This document shows, piece by piece, positions 63,460 through 64,000 of a stretch of DNA of 64,000 nt (position 1 is the stretch's first letter; every line of letters begins with the position of its first letter). The notes below the pieces were generated by a model. That model had not been told where the DNA came from and did not search any database. It saw only the letters and a list, made by a program, of their open reading frames with translations. The position numbers and the translations under genes were made by a program. The stretch is from Rhabditophanes sp. KR3021 (Eukaryota; Nematoda; Chromadorea; Rhabditida; Alloionematidae), in contig CAUJLY010000002.1 of assembly GCA_963281155.1 (NCBI GenBank), forward strand, positions 6,076,001-6,140,000, written 5' to 3'.

Positions 63460-64000
63460 TGAAATGTAAAGCAATCAGATACGTTTAAATATGTAGTTTA
63501 GCCTCAACAAAATAAAATATGAAAATGGAAAAATAAAAATGACATATCTTTCTCCCGGTTGTTTTATGATTTTTTGGATGAAGGTCTGTCTTTTCAACTC
63601 ACACAACAAGTCGCATGTTTTAAAAAAAGTAATTGTAATAAAAATGGAGGCAATGAATCAGAAGAATATACAAAGCATTTAGAAAGATGTAGCTTCATAA
63701 CATCGATTGGAGATGATCATAGTGTATATGATAGTCGTTGGCAAAAGACAATATGTGATAAGTGAAAAACAATTGGAAAGAATGTTGATAGTCGAGATAT
63801 CAATAGGAAACCGCCTACGACTCTATGTACGAGTTGATATCTCGCAACAAGAGGGTAAATTATAGTTGGCTTTGATTTTGAGGATGCCGTTGTACTAATC
63901 ATAAATGCCAGTCAGCTGTTCCGTTTTTAGGTTTTATTTAGTTGGTGTAATTTTATGCCAAGGGAGAGACATTATTAGTTACCTTCACATATGTCTCATT
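63460..64000. other. Right-edge spacer, no supported gene
   Basis: Upstream flank of the LIM gene. The frame at 63559-63765 has scattered Cys but no ATG context, signal peptide or splice support. Confidence 0.45.

Overview
This is a nuclear segment of an animal genome, almost certainly a nematode. The base composition is AT-rich. Genes are split by very short introns, mostly 35-60 bp, with GTAAGT-type donors and TTTTCAG/TTTTAG acceptors. Many start codons sit directly behind a TTTTAG/TTTCAG acceptor, as expected for spliced-leader trans-splicing. Nematode-typical families are present: a cuticle collagen, secreted Cys-rich DUF19 (T20D4.11-like) proteins and several serpentine receptors. Exon structures were worked out by hand from reading frame and splice sites, so junctions may be off by a base or so. 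The species cannot be named from this sequence.

Layout, left to right. 0-6.4 kb: three DUF19-type secreted protein genes (minus strand), one with an LDL-receptor A domain, with degenerate plus-strand coding remnants between them. 8.8-10.6 kb: NDUFB11 (mitochondrial complex I) and an unrecognised gene. 13.5-15.1 kb: a miniature single-exon topoisomerase IB with a tandem-repeat N-terminus, plus a degenerate second Top1 tail. 16.7-18.4 kb: an internally deleted Tc1/mariner-superfamily transposon beside a broken 3' end of a VPS13 gene. 18.8-25.8 kb: a BTB-BACK-Kelch gene, PEX10, PRMT5 and an upstream gene arranged like an operon. 26.6-31.8 kb: the ATP synthase beta-subunit gene, carrying large insertions. 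Two related nuclease-like genes lie here, one antisense inside intron 2 and one just beyond the 3' end, and an unrelated broken coding remnant fills intron 4.

32-38.5 kb: an aldo/keto reductase, a small tetraspan membrane protein and a Munc13/BAIAP3-like C2 protein. 38.8-41.5 kb: a serpentine-receptor pseudogene, a 70-residue secreted peptide gene and an intact paralogous receptor. 43.3-50.8 kb: a GLD-2-type nucleotidyltransferase and WDR81 (BEACH-WD), whose large intron holds an antisense gene. 51-55.8 kb: tRNA-Ala, mitochondrial ribosomal protein L10, another receptor, a coiled-coil protein and a cuticle collagen. 56-63.5 kb: a second BTB-Kelch gene, an SLC22-type transporter, a myeloid leukemia factor homologue and a LIM-domain protein.

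Most genes are unrelated housekeeping or cuticle/sensory genes rather than one pathway. The most unusual parts are the insertions in the ATP synthase beta gene, where a Vsr/EDxHD-like nuclease sits in an intron of a very conserved gene, and the stripped-down topoisomerase IB. Several otherwise conserved genes carry single frameshifts. Whether these are pseudogenes or assembly indels cannot be settled from the sequence alone.
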